Origin: Caenorhabditis elegans
Taxonomy: Eukaryota; Nematoda; Chromadorea; Rhabditida; Rhabditidae
Length of the DNA stretch: 64,000 nt
NCBI RefSeq assembly: GCF_000002985.6
Contig: NC_003283.11
Span: 8,618,001 to 8,682,000, forward strand
Direction of reading: 5' to 3'
The stretch's first letter is position 1; each line of letters begins with the position of its first letter. Both the position numbers and the translations under genes were made by a program. A model generated the notes under the pieces. That model searched no databases. It was not told the origin of the DNA and worked only from the letters and a program-made list of their open reading frames with translations. Below are positions 63,350-64,000 of this stretch, piece by piece.

Positions 63350-64000
63350 ATGGGAACATACGAAGATTATGTGTGTGTTCCATACCCGAATAATTTATGG
63401 TGGCTGCCAATTGTGATCTTACAGTTTATTGTAGTTATTGCTGGATGCTTTTCGCATTTCATCTTTGTTTCACTAGTAGTTATTCCCCATAAATTTGGTA
63501 TTTATTTGAGGTAATAAAAAACAACGACACGAAAAATATTTATAAAACTTTGTTTCAGAATGGCATTTGGAATGATTTCTACAATGATGCTGATCATGCT
63601 TCTGACATCAACCGGAGCATTCTTGATCACATTGGCACATGGAAAATTTATCGAAGATTGTGAAATCAGCAGTATTCGTAAGTATTATTCTTTTGAAGTA
63701 ATAAGCATCTTAAATTGTTTTACAGACTTTCGTAAACAGCTATTGTTTGTTCATTCGTTTGGAGAATATTTTTTCGTTGCATGCGAGCTTCTGGGTACAA
63801 TTGGTAAATATCTTAATTTCGGAAAAATATTTAAAAGGTTTTTTTTCAGAACGAGTAATTAGCACTTTAAATCCAAAATTCCGAAAATCCAAATTCTTCT
63901 CCGCAGTGTTCATTGTTGGATGTATTATTGGAATGCTTTCAGCGTTTCTCTATATTTATTTAGTTAGAATTTCATACGACAGTACTTTGTTTGCCATCGG
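63350..64000 (+). CDS. Seven-helix chemoreceptor D, 5' part only
   Basis: Four plus-strand exons are visible (63350-63510, 63559-63677, 63726-63803, 63850 to the edge), in phase throughout, giving about 169 residues before the window ends. The ATG (MGTYEDYVCVPYPNNLWWLP) follows ttttttgcag by five bases. Helices 1-4 are visible: LPIVILQFIVVIAGCF, MISTMMLIMLLTSTGAF, FGEYFFVACELLGTI and FFSAVFIVGCIIGML. The E-RVISTLNP motif ends helix 3, and a phase-1 intron sits before it at the same place as in receptors A-C. Exon 3 has FVHSFGEYFF where A-C have HEFG. It is a more distant member of the same superfamily on the opposite strand. The C-terminal half lies outside the window. Confidence 0.8.

Overview
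The window is nematode nuclear DNA, almost certainly Caenorhabditis elegans. It is AT-rich, has many 45-60 nt introns ending in TTTTCAG, ATGs sitting just after strong splice acceptors (trans-splice style), and families typical of Caenorhabditis: ground-like proteins, DEG/ENaC channels, nematode acyltransferase-3 proteins and serpentine chemoreceptors. An unmistakable ATG-18 orthologue and neighbours that look like acd-4 and asp-13 suggest chromosome V. That placement is from memory, not from a search.

Region 1 (1-11 kb) holds small secreted proteins. They are a ground-like protein (1.0-1.7 kb, +), a CxxPPC proline-rich protein (2.0-3.3 kb, -), a 94-residue secreted or membrane protein carrying a frame-shifting tandem duplication (4.8-5.5 kb, +), a Ly-6/uPAR-like GPI-type protein (6.2-8.8 kb, +) and a 304-residue cysteine-rich secreted protein (9.0-11.1 kb, -) with an inverted-repeat element in its first intron.

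Region 2 (11.7-25.2 kb) is gene dense: atg-18 (autophagy PI3P effector), an 11-exon membrane O-acyltransferase with a C-terminal SGNH domain, a second ground-like protein, a 108-residue unknown, a DEG/ENaC subunit, a second Ly-6-like protein and a pepsin-family aspartyl protease. Every splice junction in these models was checked by phase.

Region 3 (28-52.6 kb) is dominated by one plus-strand gene with a Smaug/SAMD4-type SAM domain plus PHAT-like region, a post-transcriptional regulator that binds RNA hairpins. It has a 15.6 kb intron containing at least one credible alternative first-exon pair, simple repeats and no other convincing gene. A 50-55 residue antisense ORF follows it.

Region 4 (54-64 kb) is a chemoreceptor cluster. 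Three paralogous seven-helix receptors lie head to tail on the minus strand, and a fourth relative on the plus strand runs off the right edge. All four share a phase-1 intron directly before the E-R motif at the end of the third helix. I see no CRISPR, prokaryotic or viral system. The most unusual signals are a GC-AG intron, an open 54-nt intron, a 20-bp repeat read in two frames, substitutions in hallmark motifs of the channel and the protease, and possible unrecognised coding fragments near 17.4, 43.1 and 60.5 kb.
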